Assembly (NCBI RefSeq): GCF_047200635.1 | Contig: NZ_JBJZOI010000026.1 | Span: 1-64,000, forward strand | Origin: Saccharopolyspora_C sp047200635 | GTDB lineage: Bacteria; Actinomycetota; Actinomycetes; Mycobacteriales; Pseudonocardiaceae | Reading direction: 5' to 3' | DNA: 64,000 nt | In this document: in pieces, positions 32,629 through 44,599 of the stretch | Layout: each line of letters opens with the position of its first letter | How positions within the stretch are numbered: the stretch's first letter is position 1 | The notes under the pieces: model-generated | The model's input: only the letters and a program-made list of their open reading frames with translations | The model's database searches: none | What the model was told of the DNA's origin: nothing | Position numbers and translations under genes: made by a program

Positions 32629-35600
32629 ATGCCGCTGGGCACCTTGCTGTCGCGCGCCGCGCACGCCGCCACCCCCGTGGCCGAGGCGGTGCGCACCCTC
32701 TGCGTCGCGCCGCTGACCCGCCGCACCAGCTCCTGCGGGGACCGGACCCACCTCGAAGTCCTCGGCCTGCACGTGCCGGAATCGGCGGGAGCGGCCCAGG
32801 ACCTGCGCGCGCGGTTGTCCGACGTGGACGGAGTGCGCGGGGTCGAGGTGAACGCGGTGCTGGGCCGCGTGCTGGTGCACCACGACGCCGAGCGCGCCGG
32901 GGGCCGCGAGCTCGCGCGGGTCGTCGACGAGGTCGAGGACGAGCACGGACTGCGCGAGCTCGGCCGCGCCCCGGCGGGAGCCGCCCACCCCGGCGATCCC
33001 GATGCGCTGGTGCGCGACGCGGGCGCGCTCGCGCTCAGCGCGCTGGGGATGGGGTACTCCGCGCTGGCCTCGCTGCTGCCGCTGCGACCCACCTCTCCCC
33101 TGGTGCCCGCCGCGGTCTCGCTGGCCGACTCGGTGCCGTGGCTGCGCGCCGGCGCGGAGCGCGCTCTCGGCCGCGCCGGCGCGGAGGCCGCGCTCGGCAT
33201 CGGCGGGGCGATCACCCAGGGGCTCTCGCAGAACCCGCTGGCGGTGTTCACCGACCTGAGCTCCCGGTTCTGCACCGCGCGCGAGCGGCTGGCACGGCAC
33301 CAGGCCTGGCGGCGCTGGGAGGCGGCGGCGCACCCCGGTTCGCACGAGGCCGAGGCCTTCGCCGCCGCGCCTCGCCCGCACCCGCTGCCCGACGGCCCGG
33401 TCGAGCAGGTCTGCAACCTCTCCGGCACATTCGCGCTCGGCGGGTACGGGACGGTGCTGGCCGCCACCCGCGACCAGCGACGCGCCCTGGCCACCATGCT
33501 CGCCGCCGTCCCGCGACCGGCGAAGGCCGGGCGGGAGGCCTTCGCCGCGCAGCTCACCACCGCCCTGTCGACCCGCGGCACCCTGGTGCTCGAACCGCGC
33601 TCGCTGCGGCGGCTGGACCGGGTGGACACCGTGGTGCTCGACGCGCCCGCGCTGCTGACCGGGCGCCAGGTCGTCGAAGAGGCGCTGCCGCTGGACGCCG
33701 ACGCGGACCCCACCCGGTTGTTCGGGCACGCGGCCGAACTCGTCGACCCGCACCATCCGAAGAACCGGCGCAGCCGGGGCGCTTGGTCGTGCGCACCGCT
33801 CGACGGCCGCAGCGGCGACCTGCCCGCGCACCTGCGGATCCCGCTGCGCGCCCACCGCGAGCGGGGCGCCACCCTCCTGCTGCTGCGCCGGCACGAGCAG
33901 GCCGTCGCGGTGGTGGTCGTCGTCGAGGAGCTCGACCCGCTGGCCGAGGAGCTGGTGGAGGCCGCCCGCACCGCCGGGACGGCCGTGCTCGCCGGAATCG
34001 GCAGCCGCCTCGACCGCAGGCTCTCCGTCGACGACGCGGTGCACGGCGGCACCCGGCTCACCACCTCGGTGCGTCGGCTGCAGGAGGACGGGCACGTCGT
34101 GGCGCTGGTGTCGACCCGGGCGCACGCGGCGCTCGCGGCCGCCGACGTCGGCATCGGCCTGCTCACCCCCGGGCATCCGACCCCGTGGGGGGCCGACGTG
34201 CTGTGCCCGGACCGGACCGAGGCGCACGCCGTCCTCCGCTCCGCCGCCGAGGCGCGCACCGCCAGCCGGCACGCCGCCGCGCTCTCGCTCGGCGGGACCT
34301 GCCTGGGCGTGCTGTTCTCCGCGCTCGGACCCTCGCTCGGCGCCCCGGCCCGCGCCGGGCTGCCGGTGCACGCGGCGAGCCTGTTCTCGATCGGCACCGG
34401 CACCCTGGCCGGGCTGCAGGCGGGCAACCGGCCGCCACCCGCACCGCGGCAGCGCACGCCGTGGCACGCGCTGCCGGGCAAGGCGGTGCTGGCCCTGCTG
34501 GACAGCTCCCTGGACGGCCTCGACAGCGCGCTCGCCCACCGCTGGCAGGGCGACGTCGGGGGCCAGGACGCGGACCGCCGACCGGGCGTCACCGGGGCGA
34601 CGCTGGAGGGGCTGGTCAACCCCGCCACCCCGGTGCTGGTGCTCGGCGCCGTGGCCTCCGCCGGGCTGGGTTCGGTGGTGGACGCGGTGCTCATCGTCGG
34701 GGTGTTGGGGATCAGCGCCCTCATCGACGGGGTGCAGCGGGTCGCCACCGATCGCGAGCTGGCCCGGCTGCTCGACGCCGGGCAGCTGTCCGCGCAGGTC
34801 CGCCGCGACGGTCGGACGATCACCGTGCCCGCCGACCGGCTGGTGCCCGGCGATGTGATCGAGCTGCGTTCCGGGGACGGGGTGCCCGCGGACTGCCGGG
34901 TGCTGGAGGCCGATTACCTGGAGATCGACGAATCCAGCCTGACCGGCGAGTCGAACCTCGTGGTCAAGACACCGGAGGCGACCACCGCCGCCGCGCTGGG
35001 CGACCGCACCGGGATGCTCTACCAGGGGACGAGCGTGGCCACCGGGACCGCCACAGCTGTCGTCGTGGCCACCGGCAGCGCCACCGAGATCGGCCGCACC
35101 ACCCGCGAGAGCGGACCCTCCAGCGGCGCCGCCGGGGGCGTGGAGGCCCGGCTCGCGGAACTCACGCGGCAGATCCTGCCGCTGTCCGTCGGCGCCGGCG
35201 GGGTGCTGCTCGTCGCGGACCTGCTGCGGGGAACCCCGCTGGCGCAGACCGTCAGCCGCGCGGTCGGGCTGGCCGTGGCCGCCGTGCCGGAGGGCTTGCC
35301 GTTCGTGGCGACCCTCGCCGAGCTCGCGGCGGCGCGGCGACTGGCCCGGCGCGGGGTGCTGGTGCGCAGCCCCGCCACCATCGAGGCGCTCGGCCGGGTG
35401 GACGCGCTCTGCTTCGACAAGACCGGCACCCTCACCCAGGGGCGGATCACCCTCGGCCAGGTCTCCGACGGCACCCGCAGCAGTGCACCGGACCAGCTCG
35501 ACGAAGCGGGGCGGGACGTCGTGCGGGTCGCGGTGCGGGCGAACCCGCAGGCCGAGGACGACCAGCCGCTGCCGCACCTGACCGACCGGGCCGTGCTCGA

Positions 35601-37158
35601 AGGGGCGCTGACCGCGGGCATCGACCCGAACGGCCGGGAGGTGCTGGCCGACCTGCCCTTCGAGCCCTCGCGCAGCTTCCACGCCACCCGCTCGCGCGGG
35701 CTCGACGGGATCGCGCTGCACGTCAAGGGCGCTCCCGAGGTGGTGCTGGAGCGCTGCGCGCGGTGGCGACGCCCGGACGGGTACCGCGCCTTCGACGCGG
35801 CGGCGCGAGCCGAGGTCGAGCGCGAGATCGAACGCCTCGCGCTGCTGGGCTACCGGCTGCTCGCGGTCGCGGCGAAGTCCGCTCCGGACGCCGCGGGGTC
35901 CGAACTCGATGACTCCGATGTGGACGACCTGGACTTCGTCGGCCTGCTCGGACTCGCCGATCCGGTGCTGCCCACCGCGGCGGCGGCGGTGGCCCGGCTC
36001 GGGCGCGCGGGGGTCGACGTCATCATGATCACCGGTGATCACCCGAGCACGGCGGAGGCGATCGCGGCCGAGCTCGGGATGCTCGGCGGCAAGCGGGTCA
36101 TGCACGGTGCGGAGCTCGACGAGCTCGACGACGAGGAGCTGGCCGCTGAGCTGCCGGCGATCTCGGTGTTCGCCCGGGTCAGTCCGGCGCAGAAGGCGCG
36201 GATCGTGCGACTGCTGCGCGCCGACGGGCGGACCGTGGCGATGACCGGCGACGGCGCCAACGACGTCCCCGCCATCACCCTGGCCCACGTCGGCATCGCG
36301 CTCGGTTCGCGGGCGACCCCGGCGGCCCGCGAGGCAGCCGACCTGGTGGTCACCGACGACCGGATCGAGACCATCACGGACGGCATCGTGGAGGGCCGCG
36401 GGATGTGGGCCTCGGTGCACGACGCGCTGTCGATGCTGCTGGGCGGCAACCTCGGCGAGATCGGTTACGCGGTGGGCTCGGGGTTCCTCGGCGGCGGCGC
36501 GGCGGGGCTCAACGCCCGTCAGCTGCTGGTCGTGAACATGTTGACCGACGTGCTCCCCGCGATCGCCATCGCGGTGCGACCGCCGCCGCACGCCACCCCG
36601 GAGCGGCTGCTGGCCGAGGGGCCGGACGCCTCCCTCGGCGCGGCGCTGACCCGGGCCGTGTACCTGCGGGCCGCGGCCACCGCCGGGGCGGCCGGGGCGG
36701 CGTGGGCCCTGGCCCGTCCGCTGTCCACCCCGGCCCAGGCCCGGACCACCGGGCTGGTCGCGCTGGTCTCCGCGCAACTCGCCCAGACCCTCGCGGTGCG
36801 CGGGCGCACCCCGCTGGTGCTCGGCTCGGGGGTGGCCTCGCTGGCAGTGCTGGCCGTGGTGGTGCAGGTCCCGGGCGTCAGCCAGTTCTTCGGCAACAGC
36901 CCGCTACTACCACATCAGTGGTGGATAGCCCTCGGATCGGCCGTGGCATCCACCACGGCCGTGGTGCTCTGGGAGCGCTGGGCCGGGGCGGAGGCATCGG
37001 AGCAGCGCGCGCTCCCCGCCCCCGGACCCGAGCGGGACGCGGACACCGAGGAGGAACCCGCGGCCGACGAGCACGTCGTGGAGGGCGTGGTGCTGCAGGC
37101 GGCGCTTCCCGGGCCGAACGGCCGACGACGGCTCACCGGCGTTCCGGAACCCACCTGA
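32629..37158 (+). CDS. ctpI: CtpI-like cation P-type ATPase with degenerate N-terminal ATPase half
   Basis: A 1509-residue P-type ATPase, about twice the usual size. The C-terminal half is a complete pump: T772-GES, PEGLP at 887-891, the phosphorylated Asp930 in CFDKTGTLTQ, KGAPEVVLERC, MITGDHPST and GDGANDVPA (1207-1215), with about ten helices. The N-terminal half has an HMA-like fold (about 39-115). It then has a worn copy of an ATPase core: LDAPALLTG at 337-345 aligns with the DKTGTLT-G motif, and ALVSTRAHAALAAADVGIG at 492-510 aligns with the GDG-ND hinge. Size and layout match mycobacterial CtpI/CtpH; the ion is unknown. Confidence 0.9.
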   Translation: MPLGTLLSRAAHAATPVAEAVRTLCVAPLTRRTSSCGDRTHLEVLGLHVPESAGAAQDLRARLSDVDGVRGVEVNAVLGRVLVHHDAERAGGRELARVVDEVEDEHGLRELGRAPAGAAHPGDPDALVRDAGALALSALGMGYSALASLLPLRPTSPLVPAAVSLADSVPWLRAGAERALGRAGAEAALGIGGAITQGLSQNPLAVFTDLSSRFCTARERLARHQAWRRWEAAAHPGSHEAEAFAAAPRPHPLPDGPVEQVCNLSGTFALGGYGTVLAATRDQRRALATMLAAVPRPAKAGREAFAAQLTTALSTRGTLVLEPRSLRRLDRVDTVVLDAPALLTGRQVVEEALPLDADADPTRLFGHAAELVDPHHPKNRRSRGAWSCAPLDGRSGDLPAHLRIPLRAHRERGATLLLLRRHEQAVAVVVVVEELDPLAEELVEAARTAGTAVLAGIGSRLDRRLSVDDAVHGGTRLTTSVRRLQEDGHVVALVSTRAHAALAAADVGIGLLTPGHPTPWGADVLCPDRTEAHAVLRSAAEARTASRHAAALSLGGTCLGVLFSALGPSLGAPARAGLPVHAASLFSIGTGTLAGLQAGNRPPPAPRQRTPWHALPGKAVLALLDSSLDGLDSALAHRWQGDVGGQDADRRPGVTGATLEGLVNPATPVLVLGAVASAGLGSVVDAVLIVGVLGISALIDGVQRVATDRELARLLDAGQLSAQVRRDGRTITVPADRLVPGDVIELRSGDGVPADCRVLEADYLEIDESSLTGESNLVVKTPEATTAAALGDRTGMLYQGTSVATGTATAVVVATGSATEIGRTTRESGPSSGAAGGVEARLAELTRQILPLSVGAGGVLLVADLLRGTPLAQTVSRAVGLAVAAVPEGLPFVATLAELAAARRLARRGVLVRSPATIEALGRVDALCFDKTGTLTQGRITLGQVSDGTRSSAPDQLDEAGRDVVRVAVRANPQAEDDQPLPHLTDRAVLEGALTAGIDPNGREVLADLPFEPSRSFHATRSRGLDGIALHVKGAPEVVLERCARWRRPDGYRAFDAAARAEVEREIERLALLGYRLLAVAAKSAPDAAGSELDDSDVDDLDFVGLLGLADPVLPTAAAAVARLGRAGVDVIMITGDHPSTAEAIAAELGMLGGKRVMHGAELDELDDEELAAELPAISVFARVSPAQKARIVRLLRADGRTVAMTGDGANDVPAITLAHVGIALGSRATPAAREAADLVVTDDRIETITDGIVEGRGMWASVHDALSMLLGGNLGEIGYAVGSGFLGGGAAGLNARQLLVVNMLTDVLPAIAIAVRPPPHATPERLLAEGPDASLGAALTRAVYLRAAATAGAAGAAWALARPLSTPAQARTTGLVALVSAQLAQTLAVRGRTPLVLGSGVASLAVLAVVVQVPGVSQFFGNSPLLPHQWWIALGSAVASTTAVVLWERWAGAEASEQRALPAPGPERDADTEEEPAADEHVVEGVVLQAALPGPNGRRRLTGVPEPT

Positions 37159-37286
37159 TCCGCCGGGTGTCGCGACGTTCGCCAGCGCTTCACCTGCGCG
37201 TCACCCGGTTCCCACCGCGCACTCACCCCGCGCGGCGACCCTGGTGAAGTCCGAGCAGGAACTACCCGGCAGAAAGCGCCTCCACC

Positions 37287-37394
37287 ATGAACTTCCTGGC
37301 GACCTTGCTGACCAGCGTGGCCGTGGCCCTCCTCGAGGGACTCATCGTGCACGCCGCGAAGACCGCCTACCTGCGCATGACCAGCGCGGCCTGA
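37287..37394 (+). CDS. Candidate 35-residue membrane microprotein
   Basis: An ATG-started 35-residue ORF 128 bases after the ATPase stop. It has one hydrophobic helix (MNFLATLLTSVAVALLEGLI) and a basic C-terminus. The pattern F-L-x-x-L-L-x-S-V-A-V-A-L-x-E resembles small ORFs I have seen in other actinomycetes. A weak AGAAAG lies upstream. It could be a small subunit of the ATPase. It could also be a chance ORF, so confidence is moderate. Confidence 0.45.
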   Translation: MNFLATLLTSVAVALLEGLIVHAAKTAYLRMTSAA

Positions 37395-37406
37395 GGCCGG
37401 CCGGGA

Positions 37407-38333
37407 TCAGACCCAGCGCTCGGCCGCGGGCGCCGAGCGCTGGGCGACGAAGGCTCCCGCCAGCACCAGCGCTCCTCCGGCGAGCTGCCACGGGCCCACG
37501 TGCTCGCCGAGCAGCAGCCACGCCAGCACCGTGGCCACCACCGGCTCCAGGAACGCCACGGCGCCCGCCACCGGCGGGGACAACCACCGCACCGCGACGA
37601 TGCCGGTGAGGTAGGCCAGCACGGTGCTCACCAGCACCACCCAGCCGACGAGGAGCAGCGCGGGGAACGGCGCACCCGCCACCTCGACCGGCTCGGCGAG
37701 CAGGGCCCAGTCCAGCTCCCAGGGCCGCGCGACCGCCGTCGCGATCGCCGCGCCGACGAGCAGCCCGTAGGAGGCCAGCGCGCGCGGATCGACCTCGACC
37801 GAGCTGTCGGAGAGCAGGAAGTACCCGGCTTGGCATCCGGCGGCCGCCAGCGCGAACAGCAGCCCGAGGCCGTCGAAGCGAAGTCCGGCCGCGATCTCCA
37901 CCACGCAGGCGAGCCCGACCAGCGCCAGCGCCGTGCCCGCCGCGGCCCGCCGGGTCACCGGGCTGCGGCGCACGAACCGGATCCAGCCGAGCACCAGCAC
38001 CGGCCCCAGGAACTCGATGAGCAGCGCCACCGCCACCGGGATCGACGCGATGGCCGCGAAGTAGAAGATCTGCACCCCGGCGATGGCGAACACGCCGTAC
38101 CCCAGCAGCAGCCAGGGCGCCGCGCGCACCGCCCCCGCGTGGCGCACGGCGAACGGCAGCATCAGCAGCGCTCCGCCCGCCAGCCGCAGCCAGGCCACCT
38201 GCAGCGGCGTGAAACCGGCGTTGATCAGGGGTTTCGCGAAGGGGCCCGAACCGCCGAAGCAGAACGCGGACACGATCGCGGCGGTCACACCGGCGGACTT
38301 GGGAACGGCGAGCAGCGTGCGCACGCCGATCAT
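37407..38333 (-). CDS. EamA family (DMT) transporter
   Basis: A 308-residue, ten-helix drug/metabolite transporter with two EamA repeats (about 15-145 and 160-300). Repeat 1 contains AFCFGGSGPFAKPLINAG and ends IPVAVALLIEFLGPVLV; repeat 2 ends SPPVAGAVAFLEPVVATVLAW and LLGEHVGPWQLAGGALVLAG, typical of RhaT/YdcZ-like exporters. The substrate is probably an amino acid or metabolite and cannot be read. It is transcribed leftward, convergent with the ATPase and 108 bases downstream of the aquaporin gene, and may be cotranscribed with it. Confidence 0.88.
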   Translation of the reverse strand: MIGVRTLLAVPKSAGVTAAIVSAFCFGGSGPFAKPLINAGFTPLQVAWLRLAGGALLMLPFAVRHAGAVRAAPWLLLGYGVFAIAGVQIFYFAAIASIPVAVALLIEFLGPVLVLGWIRFVRRSPVTRRAAAGTALALVGLACVVEIAAGLRFDGLGLLFALAAAGCQAGYFLLSDSSVEVDPRALASYGLLVGAAIATAVARPWELDWALLAEPVEVAGAPFPALLLVGWVVLVSTVLAYLTGIVAVRWLSPPVAGAVAFLEPVVATVLAWLLLGEHVGPWQLAGGALVLAGAFVAQRSAPAAERWV

Positions 38334-38440
38334 CGAAGCACAGGTCCCGGCACCACCGATCCAGGTGCCGACGGGGCCGGGAGCGGGTCGTCCGCCCGAG
38401 CGCGAACGAGCGGCGGGCCCACCGCCCCGGGCGCCGGGGA

Positions 38441-39331
38441 TCAGGTCTCGGGCTCGCCGGCGCGACCCGGTTCGGGCGCGGTCTCCCGCGTCGCGAGCAC
38501 CCGGCCGATGAACAGGTCGTAGACCACCGCCCCGAGCACACCGCCCACGAGCGGCCCGACGATCGGGATCCAGAAGTACCAGCTGAAGTACTGGTAGCTG
38601 CCGGGCAGCGCGATCTGGTCCCAGCCGGCCAGGTAGGTCCACAGCCGCGGCCCGAAGTCGCGAGCCGGGTTGATCGCGTACCCCGCGTTCGTGCCGAAGC
38701 TCAGCCCGATGGCGGTCACCACCATCCCGATCAGGTAAGGGCCGAGGTTCGAGGCGGGCGCGGTGTTTCGCAGGTCGATCAGGGCGCAGATCAGCGCGAC
38801 GAGCAGCGCGGTGCCCACCACCTGATCCAGCAGCGGACCGAACCAGGAGGAGCCGAAGTACTTCGCCGGGAACGTCGCGAAGATCGAGAACGTGTCCAGC
38901 GACTGCGCGCGGGTGACCCCGGCCTTCGCGTTGTAGGCGTCGATGGCCCACCGGTAGCAGGCGTGCACGACGCTCGCCCCGAGGAACGCGCCGACCACCT
39001 GCGCGGCGATGTAGGGCCCGACCTTGCGCCACGGGAAGCCGCGGCGGACGGCGAACGCCAGCGTGACCGCCGGGTTGATGTGCGCGCCGCTGACGCCGCC
39101 CGCGACGTACACGCCGAACACGACGGCGAGCCCCCATCCGAAGGCGACGATGAGCCAGTTGGCCGCGCCGAAGGCGCCTTCCTGGCGACCGGAGCCCGGC
39201 AGTCCGGCGAGCGCGACGGCCACCGAACCGCAGCCGATCAGGATGAGCACGAAGGTGCCGAGGAATTCCGCCGACAGCTCGCCGCTGAGCCCGTTCCAGG
39301 GCCCCTTGCGGGAGCGCTCACGTGTGGCCAT
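38441..39331 (-). CDS. glpF: MIP family channel, glycerol facilitator type
   Basis: A 296-residue major intrinsic protein with six helices and two NPA half-helices: GAHINPAVTLAFA and GYAINPARDFGPRLWTY. The Asp after the second NPAR is the mark of glycerol facilitators rather than water-only channels. The helix-2/3 and periplasmic loops are long, as in GlpF. ATG 39331 follows AGGGGGG. It is divergent from acnA and not beside glpK or glpD, so its induction by glycerol cannot be inferred. Confidence 0.9.
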   Translation of the reverse strand: MATRERSRKGPWNGLSGELSAEFLGTFVLILIGCGSVAVALAGLPGSGRQEGAFGAANWLIVAFGWGLAVVFGVYVAGGVSGAHINPAVTLAFAVRRGFPWRKVGPYIAAQVVGAFLGASVVHACYRWAIDAYNAKAGVTRAQSLDTFSIFATFPAKYFGSSWFGPLLDQVVGTALLVALICALIDLRNTAPASNLGPYLIGMVVTAIGLSFGTNAGYAINPARDFGPRLWTYLAGWDQIALPGSYQYFSWYFWIPIVGPLVGGVLGAVVYDLFIGRVLATRETAPEPGRAGEPET

Positions 39332-39556
39332 GGTCCCCCCTGCGCTGAAGCGCCGGGCGGCACCTGGTCCGGCCCGTCCGGCGGTCTGCCGCGTCGAGCG
39401 TAAGTCCGCGGCACGGCGGGCGCGCGGCGCCGGGCGGGCGGGTTCGGGCGCCGGGGAGAGGGTGATCTCCCGCACCGTCGCGCGGAGCTGAGCGCCGACT
39501 TGCACGGGAAACGGCGGGGACGCGCGCGCACCGGGCTCGACCCGGCGAACCCGGCC

Positions 39557-39586
39557 TTGAGGCGATTTACAGGACAAGCGTACTGT
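39557..39586 (+). promoter_or_regulatory. acnA promoter with AcnR-type operator
   Basis: TTGAGG (39557-39562) and TACTGT (39581-39586) are spaced by 18 bases and fit a housekeeping promoter. CAGGACAAGCGTACTG (39570-39585) covers the spacer and -10. It matches the AcnR consensus reported for corynebacterial and mycobacterial acn promoters, CAG-N-AC-NNNC-GTACTG, at every fixed position. Binding here would block RNA polymerase. The AcnR homologue itself is encoded at 50817-51410. Confidence 0.85.
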
Positions 39587-39691
39587 TAGGGCCCTGAGAT
39601 CGGGCTGGTCCACGCGCACGCTCGGCCGACGTGCGCGAGACTCCCGGTCGTTCCCGAATTGACTTGCGCCCGTCGCGAGATGGAGTTGAAC

Positions 39692-42502
<2,811 letters not shown>

Positions 42503-42531
42503 TCACCTGCCGATCCGGCGGGTAGCTGATC

Positions 42532-42568
42532 GACGGCCCCGGCACGTCACGAGCGCGCCGGGGCCGTC
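42532..42568. terminator. Bidirectional terminator acnA / LCP
   Basis: GACGGCCCCGGC (42532-42543) pairs perfectly with GCCGGGGCCGTC (42557-42568) over a 13-base loop. It lies 30 bases past the acnA stop and just before the convergent LCP gene end. Confidence 0.8.
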
Positions 42569-42584
42569 GCACGTCCGAGGCCGG

Positions 42585-44012
42585 TCAGTTGATGCAGTGC
42601 ACGCCGTTGGCGGCCATCGGCTCCGGAGCGACGGGGGCCTCGGCCGCGCTCTCGGACTCCGCACTTCCGGAATCGGGGGTGGTGCCGGTGGCCGTGACGC
42701 GGCTCCGGCTCTGCTCCGAGGTCGCGACGCTCGTCGACCAAGAGCTGGACGAGGTGCCGGTGGTGTCGGCCGCGGTGGTGCGGGTCGCGGACGGTTCCGC
42801 GCTCCCCTGCTCGGCACTGGTGGACGACCACGTGGCGGACGAGTCGGCGGACTCCCCGGTCGCTGATGCGGCGGTGCGCTCACCCGCGTCCCCCGACAGG
42901 TCAGGTTCCTCCGGCACGCCCGTCTCCTCCCAACCCTCCGCCGCCACCGGGGCGGGGCGGCCGTGGGCCGCGCCCTGCACCGCGCGGGCGACCTCGATCG
43001 GATCCACCCGCACCGCCTGGCCGTCCCGGGTGTCGTAGGCGGCGTCCCGGATCGGGATCGTCGAGAACTCCACGTCGCCCGCGGCGATGCCCCGCATCCG
43101 CTGCGCGAAGGTGAGCACGTCCCACTCCCGGTCCAGCACCACCGAGGCCCGCGCCGCCTCGATCAGCTCGCGCAGCTCGCCCGGCTGGGACAGCAGGCCA
43201 CCGGAGGTGGCGGTGCGCACCAGGCCCGCCAGGAAGGCCTGCTGGCGCACCATCCGGTCCAAGTCGCCGCGCGGCAGGCCGTGGCGCTGCCGCACGAACT
43301 TCAACGCCTCCGCGCCCTGGAGGCGCTGGTGGCCCGCCGCGAAGTCCGCGCCGGAGAGCGGATCGTGCGCCGGGCGGCGCAAGCACACCGGGACCCCGCC
43401 GACCGCATCGGTGAGCTGGGCGAAGCCGAACAGGTTCACCTCCGCGTAGTGATCGATCTGGGAGCCGGTGAGCCGCTCCACCGACTCGGTGACCAGGGCG
43501 CGGCCCGCGTCGGCGGCACGGCGCTCCCGCTCCGGCCCGTCGAGCGCGCCCAGGCTCGCCGCGGCGGCGGCCTTGCCCCGCCCGTACGCAGAATTGATCT
43601 TGTGCTCGCCGTGCCCGGGGATGGTGGTGTAGGTGTCCCGGGGGATGGAGAAGGCCGTGGCGCGGGAGCCGTTCTCGGGCACGTGCACCAAGATCAGCGT
43701 ATCGGTGAGGCTCGCCGGGTTCTGCCCCGCGCCCAGCTCGCGCAGCACCCGATCCGGCAGCGGGCGCCCCTGCGCGTCGGTGCGGCTGTCCAGCCCGACC
43801 AGCAGGATGTCGGTGGCGCCGTCCGCGGTGGCCCCGTCGGTGGCCGAGCTCGTGCTCAGCTCCCACGGCAGGTCGCCGTAGTTCGCCCAGCCGTAGCCGG
43901 TCGCGGCCAGCACCACCGCCGACAGCAGGGCGACGCAGACCCGGCCCACGACGGCGGCCCGCGAGCGGCGGGGCAGGTCCGGCGCGATGAACTCGCGCGA
44001 TCCTCGACTCAC
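42585..44012 (-). CDS. LCP family cell-wall ligase with Ser/Thr-rich tail
   Basis: A 475-residue membrane-anchored LCP protein. A transmembrane helix spans about 21-43, the LCP domain about 65-300 (ILLVGLDSRTD, SLTDTLILVHVP, FSIPRDTYTTIPG, KINSAYGRGK), and a ~110-residue extracellular tail rich in Ser, Thr, Ala and Glu follows. The end, GVHCIN, corresponds to the C-terminal C-V-N-type motif common in actinobacterial LCP proteins, so this tail is a real conserved feature. It probably attaches secondary cell-wall polymers. GTG 44012 follows GGGTGG. It is divergent from the small-ORF region upstream. Confidence 0.92.
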   Translation of the reverse strand: MSRGSREFIAPDLPRRSRAAVVGRVCVALLSAVVLAATGYGWANYGDLPWELSTSSATDGATADGATDILLVGLDSRTDAQGRPLPDRVLRELGAGQNPASLTDTLILVHVPENGSRATAFSIPRDTYTTIPGHGEHKINSAYGRGKAAAAASLGALDGPERERRAADAGRALVTESVERLTGSQIDHYAEVNLFGFAQLTDAVGGVPVCLRRPAHDPLSGADFAAGHQRLQGAEALKFVRQRHGLPRGDLDRMVRQQAFLAGLVRTATSGGLLSQPGELRELIEAARASVVLDREWDVLTFAQRMRGIAAGDVEFSTIPIRDAAYDTRDGQAVRVDPIEVARAVQGAAHGRPAPVAAEGWEETGVPEEPDLSGDAGERTAASATGESADSSATWSSTSAEQGSAEPSATRTTAADTTGTSSSSWSTSVATSEQSRSRVTATGTTPDSGSAESESAAEAPVAPEPMAANGVHCIN

Positions 44013-44305
44013 CGATCCACCCCCGGATTCCGACGGACGCCGCTGGTCAGGCTATCCACGGCCGCGCCGTTCAGCCGGGCGTCGGAGTCCGCTCCCGGGA
44101 CCGGGGCGCCTGCTTGGTTCCACCGAATTCCCCGCGATCCCGAGGTGGTGCCGTCACCACGTGACCGTCCGCTGCGGAGGAGAGCTGCTCGGCCGGATCC
44201 GTCCGGCATTCCGGCCCACTGGTTACCCTGGCCGGGTAGCGGCATCGCTCACCCCGGGTCACCTCGCGGGTGCGGCCGCGTCACACCACCGGAGGTGAAC
44301 CGGCC

Positions 44306-44577
44306 GTGCCCGAGCGCTCCGCGGGGAGACCCGGCACAGAACACCTGCCCGCCGCCGCGGGCGAGGTCGTGGCGTCCGCTTCGCCGCCGGTGCGATCGCC
44401 GAGTCCCGCGGGCAGGCCCACCTGGCCGAGGCCGGGCGACCGGTCGAGGACGTGACGCCGTGGACCACGGCCCGCGGCGAGCTCATCCCCGCCGACGCCG
44501 CCGAGGTCTCCCGCACCCCGCGGGGGATGCCCTGCCTCCGCTGCCTCGCGGGCCTGCCCGCACCTGGCCGGGCCTGA
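44306..44577 (+). pseudogene. Possible frameshifted small gene
   Basis: GTG 44306 follows GGAGG (44291-44295) and opens a frame that runs to a stop at 44453-44455. From about 44368, a second frame ending at 44575-44577 reads much more like protein, with AESRGQAHLAEAGRPVEDV and then PCLRC near its end. The second frame has no start of its own nearby. One indel near 44365-44375 would join them into a ~90-residue protein with a C-x-x-C pair. No family recognised; sequencing error or true decay are both possible. Confidence 0.35.
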
Positions 44578-44599
44578 TCCGCTCCTGCCGACAGGGGGA

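Noticed and set aside
32284..36777. A ~1500-residue open frame on the minus strand opposite the ATPase gene
   Set aside because: It is a GC-skew shadow. Its translation is Gly/Arg/His/Gln-rich without domains, while the plus strand encodes a full P-type ATPase with all motifs.
44013..44300. Short frames in the region upstream of the second LCP gene
   Set aside because: No ribosome sites, no conserved-looking sequence and overlapping frames of equal length on both strands.
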